Part shown: positions 37,346 to 47,270 of the stretch, one piece after another
Layout: every line of letters begins with the position of its first letter
Numbering within the stretch: position 1 is the first letter of the stretch
Source of the DNA: Acanthopleura granulata
Lineage: Eukaryota > Mollusca > Polyplacophora > Chitonida > Chitonidae
Assembly (NCBI GenBank): GCA_016165875.1
Contig: JABBOT010000007.1
Span: 21,225,703 to 21,289,702 of the forward strand
Direction of reading: 5' to 3'
Length of the DNA: 64,000 nucleotides
Program-made: the position numbers and the translations under genes
Notes under the pieces: generated by a model
What the model saw: only the letters and a program-made list of their open reading frames with translations
Told to the model about the DNA's origin: nothing
The model's database searches: none

Positions 37346-38232
37346 GAGACTATACCACAGAATGTCTATATTCTATATACTTCTATATATCTTGAATTAA
37401 AAAAGTAGCTTAGCTTATTGTAAACTTAAATATAAGTACTTGATGACAAACTGGATTGGAAGATCGCGTGTTTCTGAACTTTTTTGCAACTTGCGTAACC
37501 TCATAAACATTCAACTATAGGGTGGTCCGTATTCCGAACTGTCACTCAAGAACACACATGACGTAAACATTGTTCAAAAACCTCAACAGGATGACGCAAA
37601 CATTGGTTACACATGCTCAGTCTCTGTGTGATGTCAAGACGTCACAATTGCTTACGTTGGGAATGGAACGAAATTTAAGCGTTTATTTTGCACGAAAGTT
37701 TGCCGAGCGGCTTTCTACAACCATATGATAATGCTCATTATACTTTTCGTGCATACATTAACTTTCGTTGTTCGGGTCGAAATGGAACACCTTGGAAAAT
37801 TATTTATTGCTTAAAAACAGAAAATTGCAAGAGATTTAGGGCGATATTTTCTGAAAGTGCTCCGGTCGGCTATTGGTGGAAAAATGCATAAAGTTCCGTT
37901 TAAATAGATTAAGCCCAATATTTACGATAATTCCCCGGTATAGTCTGTTCAACTCACATCAGAGTCAGCATCAGATTATCTGCCTCTTAATCCAAGTGGT
38001 CGGCACCAGGCTGACTGCCCCTTACCCAAGTTTAATCTTCTGTACTAGCTATTTGCTGTCTGGATACGTTTGACTAGAGCAAACTGTTGGATAGTCCTAA
38101 ATTATCTAAGAGACTTTTAACTTGCTTTAGTCCGGTGTATTTAGATTGATACCATTTTTTCAGGTATTGGTAGGTTTTCTCGGTGGCTCGAACTTTAACT
38201 CCAGTCTATTAGTAAACTAATGTTGATATACA
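37346..38232. other. Non-coding stretch, nothing recognised
   Basis: Near 37935-38030 there is one further faint echo of the preceding repeat (cagagtcagcatcagatt). No gene supported. Confidence 0.4.
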
Positions 38233-38505
38233 GAGGCCTCCGTGGCCAAGTAGTTAGGGTTTAGCATAGTACAATGACCCAAGAACTTCTCACAAATCCC
38301 GTTGCTGTGAGTTCAAATCCGGCACATGCTGGCCTCCCACTCGGTCGTAGGCCTGCGTGCGAAGGTCTGCCAGCAACTTGCGGATGGTCGTTGGTTTCCC
38401 CGGGGCTCTGCTCAGTTTCCTCCAATCATAATGTTGGCCGCAGTCGTATTAAAGAGCCAAATATTCCTGATTGCGGCGTAAAACACCATCAAATGAAGAA
38501 ATAAA
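38233..38505 (+). repeat. SINE family 1, full length
   Basis: Head gaggcctccgtggccaagta with a gagttcaaatccgg B-box, body gctggcctcccactcggtcg and ccataat/ttggccgcagtcgta, and 3' end cggcgtaaaacaccatcaaa with an aaat tail. It is diverged from the 8231 copy throughout. Confidence 0.85.
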
Positions 38506-38744
38506 TAAATCATATTAACACACAAGAGTGGTACATTAACAATACCTGTGAACAGTTATGCTATATAATTTTTAAAAATCTGAAAATCTGCAGAATAGTA
38601 ACTATTATAGAGCGAATCAATTCGAAAATTGCGCCCAAGCATGTATGTGGAATGATCATTAAAATTCAGTAAAACAATATTGTAGAAATAGATGTCCCCT
38701 GATATTCAGAGGGTGGTGAGCAGCGTGGTTCTCTGAAAGCTTCA

Positions 38745-38909
38745 GGTGACTAGAGTCTATGCTCGCCTCACTTTAGAATGTGTTAATGGGGTATGCAGCT
38801 ACCGTGGTAAGCAGTCAGTGTGCATGCTGAAAGGCTCGTCAGAGCAAGTCCAGGTATGTGGTGAAGGAACAGTACAACAGTGCAACAAGGATCACTCATG
38901 GGAGGTAAC
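38745..38909 (+). CDS. Possible isolated cysteine-rich exon, low confidence
   Basis: A stretch bounded by an acceptor-like gcttcag|GTGACT at 38745 and a donor-like GGGAG|GTAACT at about 38910 stays open in one frame and encodes a Cys-rich segment (ECVNGVC, then SVCMLKGSS, then QVCGEGTVQQCN). Cysteine spacing is not one I can assign to a named domain. No partner exon is visible nearby, and there is a poor polypyrimidine tract, so chance is likely. Confidence 0.2.
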
Positions 38910-39465
38910 TCGTATTCTTTGTTGCGTTTTCTTTGTTTAATATGTTTATTTCCCTTGCTAACCTGACTTGCAAACCAAAGGATGTTCACACCTTTGTGCG
39001 GTTTGTCAGCAAAAATTATACGTTTCATACTGGGAATCAAATAACGTATGGGTGGTTGCACACCTGTATGTTTTGTATTTCGATTTCGATATTAACCCTG
39101 CTTTAGCTATGTACAAAGAAATCAATTTACAAAATTGCTGGGGTAATTACCCATGCACACCAAAAAATGCACGGATGGTAAATACAGTCCCATGGGATAT
39201 CAGGGCATGATGTTGAGACAAGTGATATTCAACCACATGACAAAACGCGTTGAACATCGCTTGTCGCTGGGAATTTCCTGTGATCTATCCCACTTCATGG
39301 TTAGTGTTTATAATAGAAAGCTTCGGTGCATTTGCTTTCTAGTATTTATATTCATAACCGACTATCGTCCAAAGCCTGGTGTGTCCATGGGTGAACGATG
39401 CATTACCTTTCGGGCCGTTTTCAGATTAACACTCGGCTAATAAGAAAACTATATTTTCACACTTC

Positions 39466-39540
39466 CTAGGTGGCCTGGTGGTTAGAGGGTCGGCCTTGGG
39501 GTCGGGAGATGTGGAATCAATCCGTGGTTGGGTCATACGA
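39466..39540 (+). repeat. tRNA-like head outside the left arm of the foldback
   Basis: ggtggcctggtggttagagg resembles a tRNA A-box region, and gtggaatcaatccgtgg lies where a B-box would be. It abuts the left arm. The related copy at 24.8 kb has a better B-box in the equivalent place. Confidence 0.45.
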
Positions 39541-39549
39541 AAGACCTCA

Positions 39550-40759
39550 AAAGAAAAGACATCAAAAAATATACCAGTAACCAAAGTTTTCTTCAGAAAA
39601 GAGTCCATACAGGCATAAACAGCCATAGGTAATTTTTTGTTGCGAATTTCATATCTCTATAAATCATCTTTTAATCTGGAATTCTTACGAGGCCATAGGA
39701 TTCGCCATTTTAGAGAAACCGGAAATATTATTTCGCTTAATCCGTGCCGTACGCTCTTCAGTATTAAGGGCGAGACACTCCTTTAAGTGCGAAGTAGGCT
39801 TATAGTCCCCTTTATTATTACAGTCGAAGGTCACGCACTGTGGACTCCTGGCTGAGACCTTAGGGAATAACCCCAGACGTGCTCCGCTGCCACTTTCTCG
39901 TTGAAAATGGCTTTAAAGTATTATCAGAATTGCTTCGTAATCAAAACGAAAACAGTCGACTTAACACTTCTTCTATTTGGCAAATTGGTGAGCTAGGAAC
40001 GGGTGACGTCACAGCGCAAACAGATGTCGTCTCGCCCTTCATTGGTTAAAACTGTAAGCGTGGCGGCCGGTTATATTTTCCCCATGTGGGCGTTTTTCGT
40101 TTACTTTGAACTGCGATATCTCGGTTATTATACATCACATGATGCTTCCAGAGGCGGAAGCACTTTGGTGGCATGGCCTTGCCACGAGAAGACACAGTAT
40201 ATACATATTTGTTATATATTTATTTTTGTTATTTAACCGAGATATTACAGTTCAAAGTAAGCGAAAACGCCCACATAGGGAAATTCGAACGGAACGCCAT
40301 GCTCTAAGTTATAACTAATTTAGAGCGAGATATTTCGACCATCCGAGATTGCATATGCTTCCTCTGTGAAACCTCTATTTTGCCATAACTCACTAGTGTT
40401 AAATCAGTTATTGTCCACCTGATTACGAAACAATTCTGATATACTTTAATGCTATGTTAAGCGAGAAAGTGGTAGAGGAATACGCCTGGGGTTGTTTCCC
40501 AAGGTCTCAACCAGGAGGCCACAACGCGTGGCCTTCGACTGTATTATAATAAAAGGGACCGTACTTAGCACACAGGGCAGTATCTTGCCTCTCGCCTTTC
40601 GGACCCTCTAATCACGTGGCGTCGTCAGAATTCCAGATTTAAGAGTGAGTTACAGAGTTACGAAGCACGTCATACGGATATGCCTATGCCCGTTCAATTC
40701 TGCCTAGGCCTTTCTTCTGAAATAACTTTGGTTACATTTTTTGCTGGCTTTTCTTTTAA
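39550..40759. mobile_element. Foldback element: two long inverted arms around about 105 bp
   Basis: The left arm (39550-40127) is the reverse complement of the right arm (40234-40759). The inner 47 bases (40081-40127 against 40234-40280) match almost perfectly: cgatatctcggtta against taaccgagatatta, and gggcgtttttcg against gcgaaaacgccc. Further out, tctcgttgaaaatgg pairs with the aagcgagaaagtgg block and ggttactggtatatttttt with ggttacattttttg. No transposase is encoded. Read as one unit it is a long-inverted-repeat element; read as two units it is a head-to-head insertion of the same retroelement as at 24.4 kb. The single-strand form would make a hairpin of more than 500 bp. Confidence 0.7.
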
Positions 40760-40765
40760 GGTAAT

Positions 40766-41308
40766 AAAACTACTCGTGAATGAGGCACTGTTCGTTGAAA
40801 ATGTTATAAAATTCTCTCTTGAGTGCAAAAACCTGTTTGAGTTTGTATGAATTCGTGATTGAATTTTCTTCCTTTGAAGTGTTGAGTATTTTGCTGCCGA
40901 CGGCATCTGAAGGAGCATGATGTTTTTAAGCGTATGAGAGAGTAGCTAGTCAGAGAGCTAGGAGATATCAGCTACTCATAATCTTCTGAGCTTCTGAGCT
41001 GATTGCCAATGTAACATGTAATAACATAGGTGCAGGACACCGTTTCAGTTTTAATTATAACAAGTACATTGTGTTGGGGCGGGAGTAAGTTTCTTGATCA
41101 TTTCATGTTATAAATGTACATATACATGTATACTTAAGCTTCAACCACAACCTTAGCAGTTTACTACTGTCTCGGGTGATAAGAGTGTTTGGAAGAATTA
41201 CGTCACAGTCCATACACAGATCAGCGGCGTTTCATGCTAATCGATGGAGCAGGGTCAAATGTCAGTTTCCGCAGGGGTAGTAGTTGTTAGAAAAAAATAC
41301 ATGCCATG
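40766..41308. other. Non-coding stretch, nothing recognised
   Basis: No supportable ORF or repeat. Confidence 0.4.
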
Positions 41309-41535
41309 CTTTGATTTATTGATTTATTTGATTGCTGTTTTACGCCGTACTCATAAATATTTCACTCATATGACGGCGGGATGAAATCGAGCAGAGTCTG
41401 GGGGAAACCCACGACCATCCGCAGGTTGCAGACTTTCCCACGTACGGCCGGAGAGGAAGCCAGCATGAGTTGGATTTCAACTTACAGCGGCCGCATTGAT
41501 GAGATGCTAGTCCGCTAACCCACTGAGCCAGAGAA
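41309..41535 (-). repeat. SINE family 1, near full length, diverged head
   Basis: Tail to head on the plus strand: ttgatttattgatttatttg, ttttacgccgtactcataaa, gggaaacccacgaccatccg, cccacgtacggccggagagg, atttcaacttacagcgg (B-box complement) and ctaacccactgagcc. Confidence 0.82.
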
Positions 41536-42691
41536 CTCATTTTCCTCACAATTAAAAGTCACATCACACTGTTTTATAACACACTCAGTATTACAAGTTT
41601 GTGAATACTGGGTCTGGTAAAATGACCTTTGTCAGCCAAATGAGGTGGTTTTATTTTCCAGTCACAGAGTCTAGCGCATTGGCTTCTAACGTCAGCCCTC
41701 ACTCGAACACGGTTTGGTGTAATTTTTCTGTGAATTATCGTGTCAGTGTTTATTCTCTAAAGATGACTATGTACCACCACTACACACAACTGTAACAAAA
41801 TTGATCTTCTACACTGTTGTGTACAAGAGGTACACAACAGTGTATGACGCCAATGCACATATTTTTTCTCGGGTTCACAATACGTGTACTTATAGTACAC
41901 AAAACGCGTAGATGTCCACTTTAGCTACAGATACCTTCGGTACATAGTCGTTTCCAGAGTGTATCCTGATTAACAGTGGCTTTATCCGGAAAAATGCCCT
42001 TGTACCTTGGTTTGTACGTGTTTATATCCACACTACATGTGTATGTATATAAATATTGCCCACACACTACACAGAAAATAAGCTTGGCGGATACAATCAA
42101 AATACATGGTCGTTATATTGATGCACAAACACACAAAGCAACACACCGCCACCCAACAACAACACCCAGTTTATAATCCGATTTTCTTCTTACACTGTTT
42201 GCTTAGTACAAGGAGACCCTCTGTTATAGCTAAAGAGCTGAATGGACGTTGAGTTTGGTTCGAGATTTGAGCTCATACATTGTGCGAGGTGGGGAAAAGA
42301 TTCACGCTGGTCATATTAACTGTAATTACCTATAGCAATATTCCGGACGAGTGACAGCGTTACAATGACCGCTCTTACTGGTCATACCACTATGTAGCAA
42401 TCCGGTAAGCCCAGGTGGACGAAGTTGTCCGACTACGACGAACAGGTATGAAATGACCAGGAAAGCAAAGCTTTACAAATTCCCGGACTCAAAAGGTTAT
42501 GGCTTTTAAATCCGTCTTCAAATAGAGTGGTCGTAAAGCGGGAGCTGTGAGATACACGCCTTTCATGCAAGCATGTAAGGCAAACCTGCCATTGCAGCCA
42601 GTTCTGTTTGATTTCAACTTGTCTACATACGAAGTTAGAACCCAGCTTGGAAATACTACATAAACAAACGGTTAACACGGCGTGTGATAAC
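41536..42691. other. Upstream flank of KCNE-like gene 2
   Basis: It should hold the promoter and 5' UTR of the plus-strand gene. I see no firm TATA box or binding site. The frame of gene 2 is open back to about 42608 but has no ATG there. Confidence 0.4.
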
Positions 42692-43402
42692 ATGGGTGCC
42701 TCGGCGACTAATCCGGAAGAACTGATGGCCAATCTCACACAACTTGGAAACGCCACAAGTTGTTTGTCAGCAGACGAGACTTACGACAGTTACGGGGCAA
42801 TGTTGTTCATCATCGCCGTTATCGTAGTTTACGGGGTGGCAGTAATAGGAATGTTGGGCTTCTACAGCGGTAAAGGCGAACAATTGGAGGACTTCGATAA
42901 GCAAGCTAACAGCTGGTTGAAAGAAGTGGAAGTTCGCCAAAGGCAGCTGGAAATCAAGTCCAGAAAATCGGTATTCACGAAACGGCTTAGTGAATTAAGA
43001 ACAGATTTGTCGCATGAACACGTCCCCCGTCTTCAAAGTCATGTGGCTAACTATCTGATAGCCAGTATTGGAATGAAATCATCGGAAAGCGGGGACAACG
43101 TCTTACGCCAACCCAGCACCGCAATCGGAAAGTGTGAGACAGGCAAAGCGAAGCCTCTCTCTTGGAGGAAAGGGGGTACAGCCAATAATGACGATTCCTT
43201 GGGCCAACAGTTGCCAGTCATACGTGCTTCAAACAACAGCTCATCCAGCCCACATGGGGAAAAAAGTTTGCCTACTGAGTCGTCTGAGGCAAGAGCTTCC
43301 AAAATGGATAGAATGATATCGAACGAAACAATTCAACCTTCTAACCGGTTGCTCAACGAACACAGAACAAGGGCGCCTGGACCAGGGACGTCTTCTGCAT
43401 GA
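42692..43402 (+). CDS. KCNE-like single-pass membrane protein 2 (236 aa, open +1 frame after stop)
   Basis: Likely a potassium-channel beta subunit by resemblance to its two neighbours. I chose ATG 42692: A at -3, G at +4. The upstream in-frame codons contain only a TTG start. Sequons N14-L-T and N20-A-T lie in a short outer part. YDSYGAM leads into the span at residues 36-58 (AMLFIIAVIVVYGVAVIGML), followed by a Lys/Gln/Glu-rich helix (61-98) and a long serine-rich polar tail. The span shares Y-D-x-x-G-A-M-x-F-x-I-A-V-x-x-V-Y-G with gene 3. Human KCNE4, from memory, has a Y-G at the same place in the span. The frame closes at TGA 43400-43402, but the +1 frame is open from 43317 to a TGA at 43605-43607. 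It reads protein-like sequence (TGEDSVFISNTLETRK, then ELLAEVMVVEYESVV). An indel or sequence error may hide about 60-70 further residues. Confidence 0.65.
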   Translation: MGASATNPEELMANLTQLGNATSCLSADETYDSYGAMLFIIAVIVVYGVAVIGMLGFYSGKGEQLEDFDKQANSWLKEVEVRQRQLEIKSRKSVFTKRLSELRTDLSHEHVPRLQSHVANYLIASIGMKSSESGDNVLRQPSTAIGKCETGKAKPLSWRKGGTANNDDSLGQQLPVIRASNNSSSSPHGEKSLPTESSEARASKMDRMISNETIQPSNRLLNEHRTRAPGPGTSSA

Positions 43403-43607
43403 GTCGACATCCAGGCCGCCAGAGCATCATTCCTTAGTGACTGGCGAGGACAGCGTCTTCATCAGCAATACACTAGAGACCAGAAAGCAGCCTCAGTGGA
43501 AAAAGTCAAAAAGCATTACGAAAGGAAATACAATTTCATCCAACGACGAGGAAACGGGGGAGTTATTGGCAGAGGTGATGGTTGTGGAATACGAGTCGGT
43601 AGTGTGA
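43403..43607 (+). CDS. Probable frame-shifted C-terminal continuation of KCNE-like gene 2
   Basis: The +1 frame relative to gene 2 is open across 43317-43607. It encodes Ser/Thr/Glu-rich sequence in keeping with the tail before it and ends in S-V-V, a class I PDZ-ligand pattern (S/T-x-hydrophobic). The original frame also stays open after its TGA, to 43750, but reads Arg/Gly-rich sequence less like the rest of the protein. No GT..AG pair of realistic intron length bridges the two frames. An indel in this allele, an assembly error or a real shorter protein would each explain this. Confidence 0.45.
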
Positions 43608-45843
43608 ATAGGCCTATGCGAAATGGTGACAGGAAAATGCGCAGTGTTCCTAATAGTGGGTTTCAACTGGTCTGGTGTAGACGTCGGCGCGGTGATTCTT
43701 TGGAACGGCGAGAAACGTCCGGTATAGTTGACTTGCGGGCTATACAGTGACCCTAGACTGAGTGAAAACTCGTCAGTTTTGCGAGTACAGCCGTGCAGAC
43801 TGCGTGATAAGCTATGACATTGTCTACTAAGCTATTAACATGAGTACGTCCTTTGTATACAGTGTGAAACGGAATATCCAAGCTGAAAAAAATCTTCCCG
43901 TTTACGTCTGTTTATTCATAATATAGCATCATGAGCAATGTGATGTGGACGTTTGTGAACTTAAGGGACAGTGTACGATACACGTTCTTGACGTTGAAGT
44001 TCCGTTTTCAACCCCAAATGAGAAAGCACATTTTTTCTGCATGATTCACTGCTTCGCATAAATGTGTCGTGTTGAACAAAGGAAGATTTTTGCCATGTGC
44101 TTAAATGGCCGTATGACAGGATGAAGGGTCAAGGAGAGACCGTTATTGTAATACATGTCTGGCTGGAAATGGAAATGTTCGGACAATCGGGTAACTTCAC
44201 GTAGGGTAATCAAAACGTACAATATCAAGTGAGAATACAGTGACTTTAGATGCTGCATTGGCTAGACTGAAAGATTTAGATTGAAATGGCTAACCATTCT
44301 CATGTCATATCTTTATCGACTTTGTTGTTATAGAAGGCATTTTTAAAATAAGTGCCAGTGTTGAAACAAAAACCATTTGTGGTATAGAAACTGACTAGTT
44401 TTGAAATAATCCGTTTGATTACAGCTGAAATCAAATATACCAGTTTGAAATAATTAAACTGCGCACTTTTTTCATAACTAGTGAATTTACTTTTCACCAG
44501 TGGAACTTATTTCAAAACTGAAATTTTATTTCTAAAACGGTTCCTACAGTTGCACTTCTTCCGACTTCCGCTTCTGAAAGCTTATTCCTGGAGATGCATT
44601 TATGTTTAAGCCAAGATAACGTCCCTTTATTTCTACATATTTCTGAAGGTCTTGGGCTGTAACATAACGATTATTAACGGATTTAAAACGTTTGTGTTGA
44701 ATTCTTCAATCTCTCATCATTTCATTGCTTTGTATTTCCACATGATCACATTTCCTTAAAATGCCTAAATATCAACCTGTCCCAGTCCCCATAGAAAATG
44801 GTTGAAATGGTATATCCACGTTTCGAGTCCACGTTTGGAATTAAGAAGTTTAATGCAAACCTTGAGAAACTCAGTAATGCAGTGTAGTCGACAATGAGCT
44901 AAAACTGTAAGAATTGCACAAAAATCTACATATTATTATTTAGCTTTATCTGGATATTAGTAATAAATGCAAAACGCCTTTTTGTTGTTCTTGGTATTAT
45001 TTATAAAATAATTCTTCATATATTAGTCACAAACATCTTTTCCAATAAAGCTGTCATCATTTTAACAAAGGACAACATAGTCACCTTTGTCTACAGAATA
45101 GGATGTATTCACTTCGAATGCAGCGAGTCTTCTGTATCCACAAGACAGCAATAGCTCTACATTTAGTAACCAAAATGTTCTTATAAAACATTAAGCAATT
45201 TGATAAAAATTTTTAAAAAAATATATATTCGCACAGGAACGACAACATTATCTCTGACATTCACAAAGTCTAGATGTTAGCATCATCGGCTTCACGGATT
45301 TAAGGATCTACCACATGAAATAACACGCCCAGAGCATAGTGAGCAACATTGGAGCATCGACGACAATGTGACAGTTGGTAAATGGTATTCAGTGAAATCT
45401 AGACTCTTGTAAATTCATCTCCGTTACTTTTTATTCTAATTGTTTATGTAAATACTTAAATAGGAGCAACTTCCACTTCTACTACCCCCAATACTAAAGC
45501 AAAATAAGGGTCAATGACGTCACTGGTTTAGAATTCCTCTAAATGCTGTGCTGTCATCACACTTAAGAAACAATCACCTGAAAACAATGCAAAATACCTT
45601 GGCTAATGTTATACGCTGGAATAAAGCTTTTCCATAGCTCGGCTGGTGCTTTACATCGGGATGTTTATCAGTGCACATAGCGAGGTGCGGTGGTTCGCCT
45701 TGGATTTGGCTTCACCCAGAATTCTAACCACCATTAACTTTAAGCGGTGATTAAATGAAAAAAACAAACAAACAAACAAACTCAACAACCTACTAAAAGA
45801 CTTGCTAAATGTTATTTCAATTTCAACTTGATGAAATTAAGGT
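43608..45843. other. Intergenic region between convergent KCNE-like genes 2 and 3
   Basis: Genes 2 and 3 point towards each other across about 2.2 kb that should include both 3' UTRs. The region is A+T-rich with no ORF of note. Near 45660-45785 a block ending in (aaac)n could be a decayed SINE with its tail. Poly(A) signals could not be fixed. Confidence 0.45.
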
Positions 45844-46728
45844 TCAAACAGATTCAGTTCTTCGCATCCAGATATTGTAAATATTCTGCTCCGTACACGT
45901 TTTGTTTCCTTGGGATCCAGAAGACTCCGGTTCTAGGAGCTTTCTTGAGCTTTCAGGAGACACACAGGAAAGTCCCACAACCTGACTGCAGGATCGCTCC
46001 GAATTTGCTTGCTCCACTGAATGCGCAGCCGCATTGCTGACTTTTCGGGAAGTTTCGGCAAATACATCTTCGCGATATTCATTTCGGCTGTGGTTCCTTG
46101 AGGGAACAATGTCAGTGTCATTGCTCTCTGTCAACACCACCGCTTTGTTAGTGTTTAAATTCTTACCGCTTATAAAAGTGGTATATGGTGTCGATTCATT
46201 CGGAACGTCGATTTCGTTAAGCCAGTCTCTATATTCAGAAGTTTGAGGCTCTAGTGGGCCCTCTTCTCGTATAGGGTAAATCTGACAGGTACTAGAACAG
46301 AAAGGTACGAGCGTTATGCGGCCACGCCCAGCTTCCGCCTCACCCTCGGGTATGGGTGTAGGGTGCATCGATGGGTCATTACTTCCTGACACTCTGGAGT
46401 CCTCTTGATAGTTTCCTGTAGGCTTCTGGCGATCGGCTGCTACCAATTCCCTCTGTAACCACAGCAGCTGTTCGTTTTCTCCTCGCCGTTTTATGCTAGC
46501 CTGGTTTTGTATATATGCCGACACCTGTTTCGATTCCTCCTTAGTCTCCCCATGCCGGCCTTTCATGTGCGTGGCGATCAGGGCAACAATGGATAACCCA
46601 TAGACCAACACGACAGCTATGGTGAAGTACATTGCCCCGCTGTGGTCGTAGTGACTCTCCTTGTCATTGGGGCACACGCTTCTCATCGTCGTTATTGGAC
46701 TGGTCTCGTTCTCCGAAAGTTGATCCAT
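45844..46728 (-). CDS. KCNE-like single-pass membrane protein 3 (294 aa)
   Basis: Probably a potassium-channel ancillary subunit. The ATG at 46728 is secure: A at -3, G at +4, with an in-frame TGA 9 bases upstream. A sequon N7-E-T lies in the 31-residue outer part. The span is about 32-54 (AMYFTIAVVLVYGLSIVALI). Then comes THMKGRHGE (53-61), a juxtamembrane VSAYIQNQ (69-76) where KCNE proteins have an x-x-Y-I segment, and a polar Ser/Glu-rich tail of some 215 residues. From memory, human KCNE4 has Y-G then M-K at the same two positions of an ungapped alignment (YG+10). ALIATHMK also resembles VLIATQIK of gene 1, and the first half of the span matches gene 2, so this gene links the other two. 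The tail is longer than in most KCNE proteins (KCNE4 is the long one) and ends TESV, a possible PDZ ligand. A single-TM protein of unrelated family is the main alternative. Confidence 0.68.
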   Translation of the reverse strand: MDQLSENETSPITTMRSVCPNDKESHYDHSGAMYFTIAVVLVYGLSIVALIATHMKGRHGETKEESKQVSAYIQNQASIKRRGENEQLLWLQRELVAADRQKPTGNYQEDSRVSGSNDPSMHPTPIPEGEAEAGRGRITLVPFCSSTCQIYPIREEGPLEPQTSEYRDWLNEIDVPNESTPYTTFISGKNLNTNKAVVLTESNDTDIVPSRNHSRNEYREDVFAETSRKVSNAAAHSVEQANSERSCSQVVGLSCVSPESSRKLLEPESSGSQGNKTCTEQNIYNIWMRRTESV

Positions 46729-46839
46729 CGTGATTCAAAGCCGGCTAGTTAAGACGCAGACAAGTGAACTCAAAATAATCTCTTGCAGGCGCTCACTTTT
46801 GAGTGATCGGGGTATCACCAGTTTCACCCCTCACGATTC

Positions 46840-47270
46840 ACATCGGTCAAGGTATTCACGTCTTCAAATTCACCACGGCCATGGCATTCACCTGTTCAAA
46901 TTCACCACGACAAAGATTATTCACATCTTCAGATTCACCCCGGACATGATATTTAAATCTTCGTATTCATTACAACCAATGTATTCATGTCTTCAGATAT
47001 GGCAAAGCCAATGGTATTCAAGTATTCAGGTCTTCAGGTTCACATCCACCAAGGTATTCACGTCTTCAGATTCAAATCGGAAAAGGTTTTCGCGTTTTCA
47101 CATCCACATTGCCTAGGGTATTCACGTCTTCACATCCACATTGCCTAGGGTATTCACGTCTTCACATCCACATTGCCTAGGGTATTCACGTCTTCACATC
47201 CACATTGACTAGGGTATTCACGTCTTCACATCCACATTGCCTAGGGTATTCACGTCTTCAGATTTACCAC
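46840..47270. repeat. Minisatellite upstream of KCNE-like gene 3, with a 32-bp perfect core
   Basis: Variants of ggtattcacgtcttcaga plus a short spacer recur from about 110 bp upstream of the gene 3 start codon. At 47110-47260 five near-identical 32-bp units (ggtattcacgtcttcacatc then cacattgcctag) follow one another; gcctag starts at 47111 and 47143. The homogeneous core suggests recent expansion. The plus ORFs at 46730-47116 and 47237 are by-products. Confidence 0.88.

Noticed and set aside
42608..42691. N-terminal extension of KCNE-like gene 2 from 42608
   Set aside because: The first codon is TTG. The first in-frame ATG is 42692, with a good start context.
43496..43750. Separate 84-codon ORF after KCNE-like gene 2
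   Set aside because: It is Arg/Gly-rich, begins at a non-ATG codon, and is out of phase with the more protein-like +1 frame ending at 43607.
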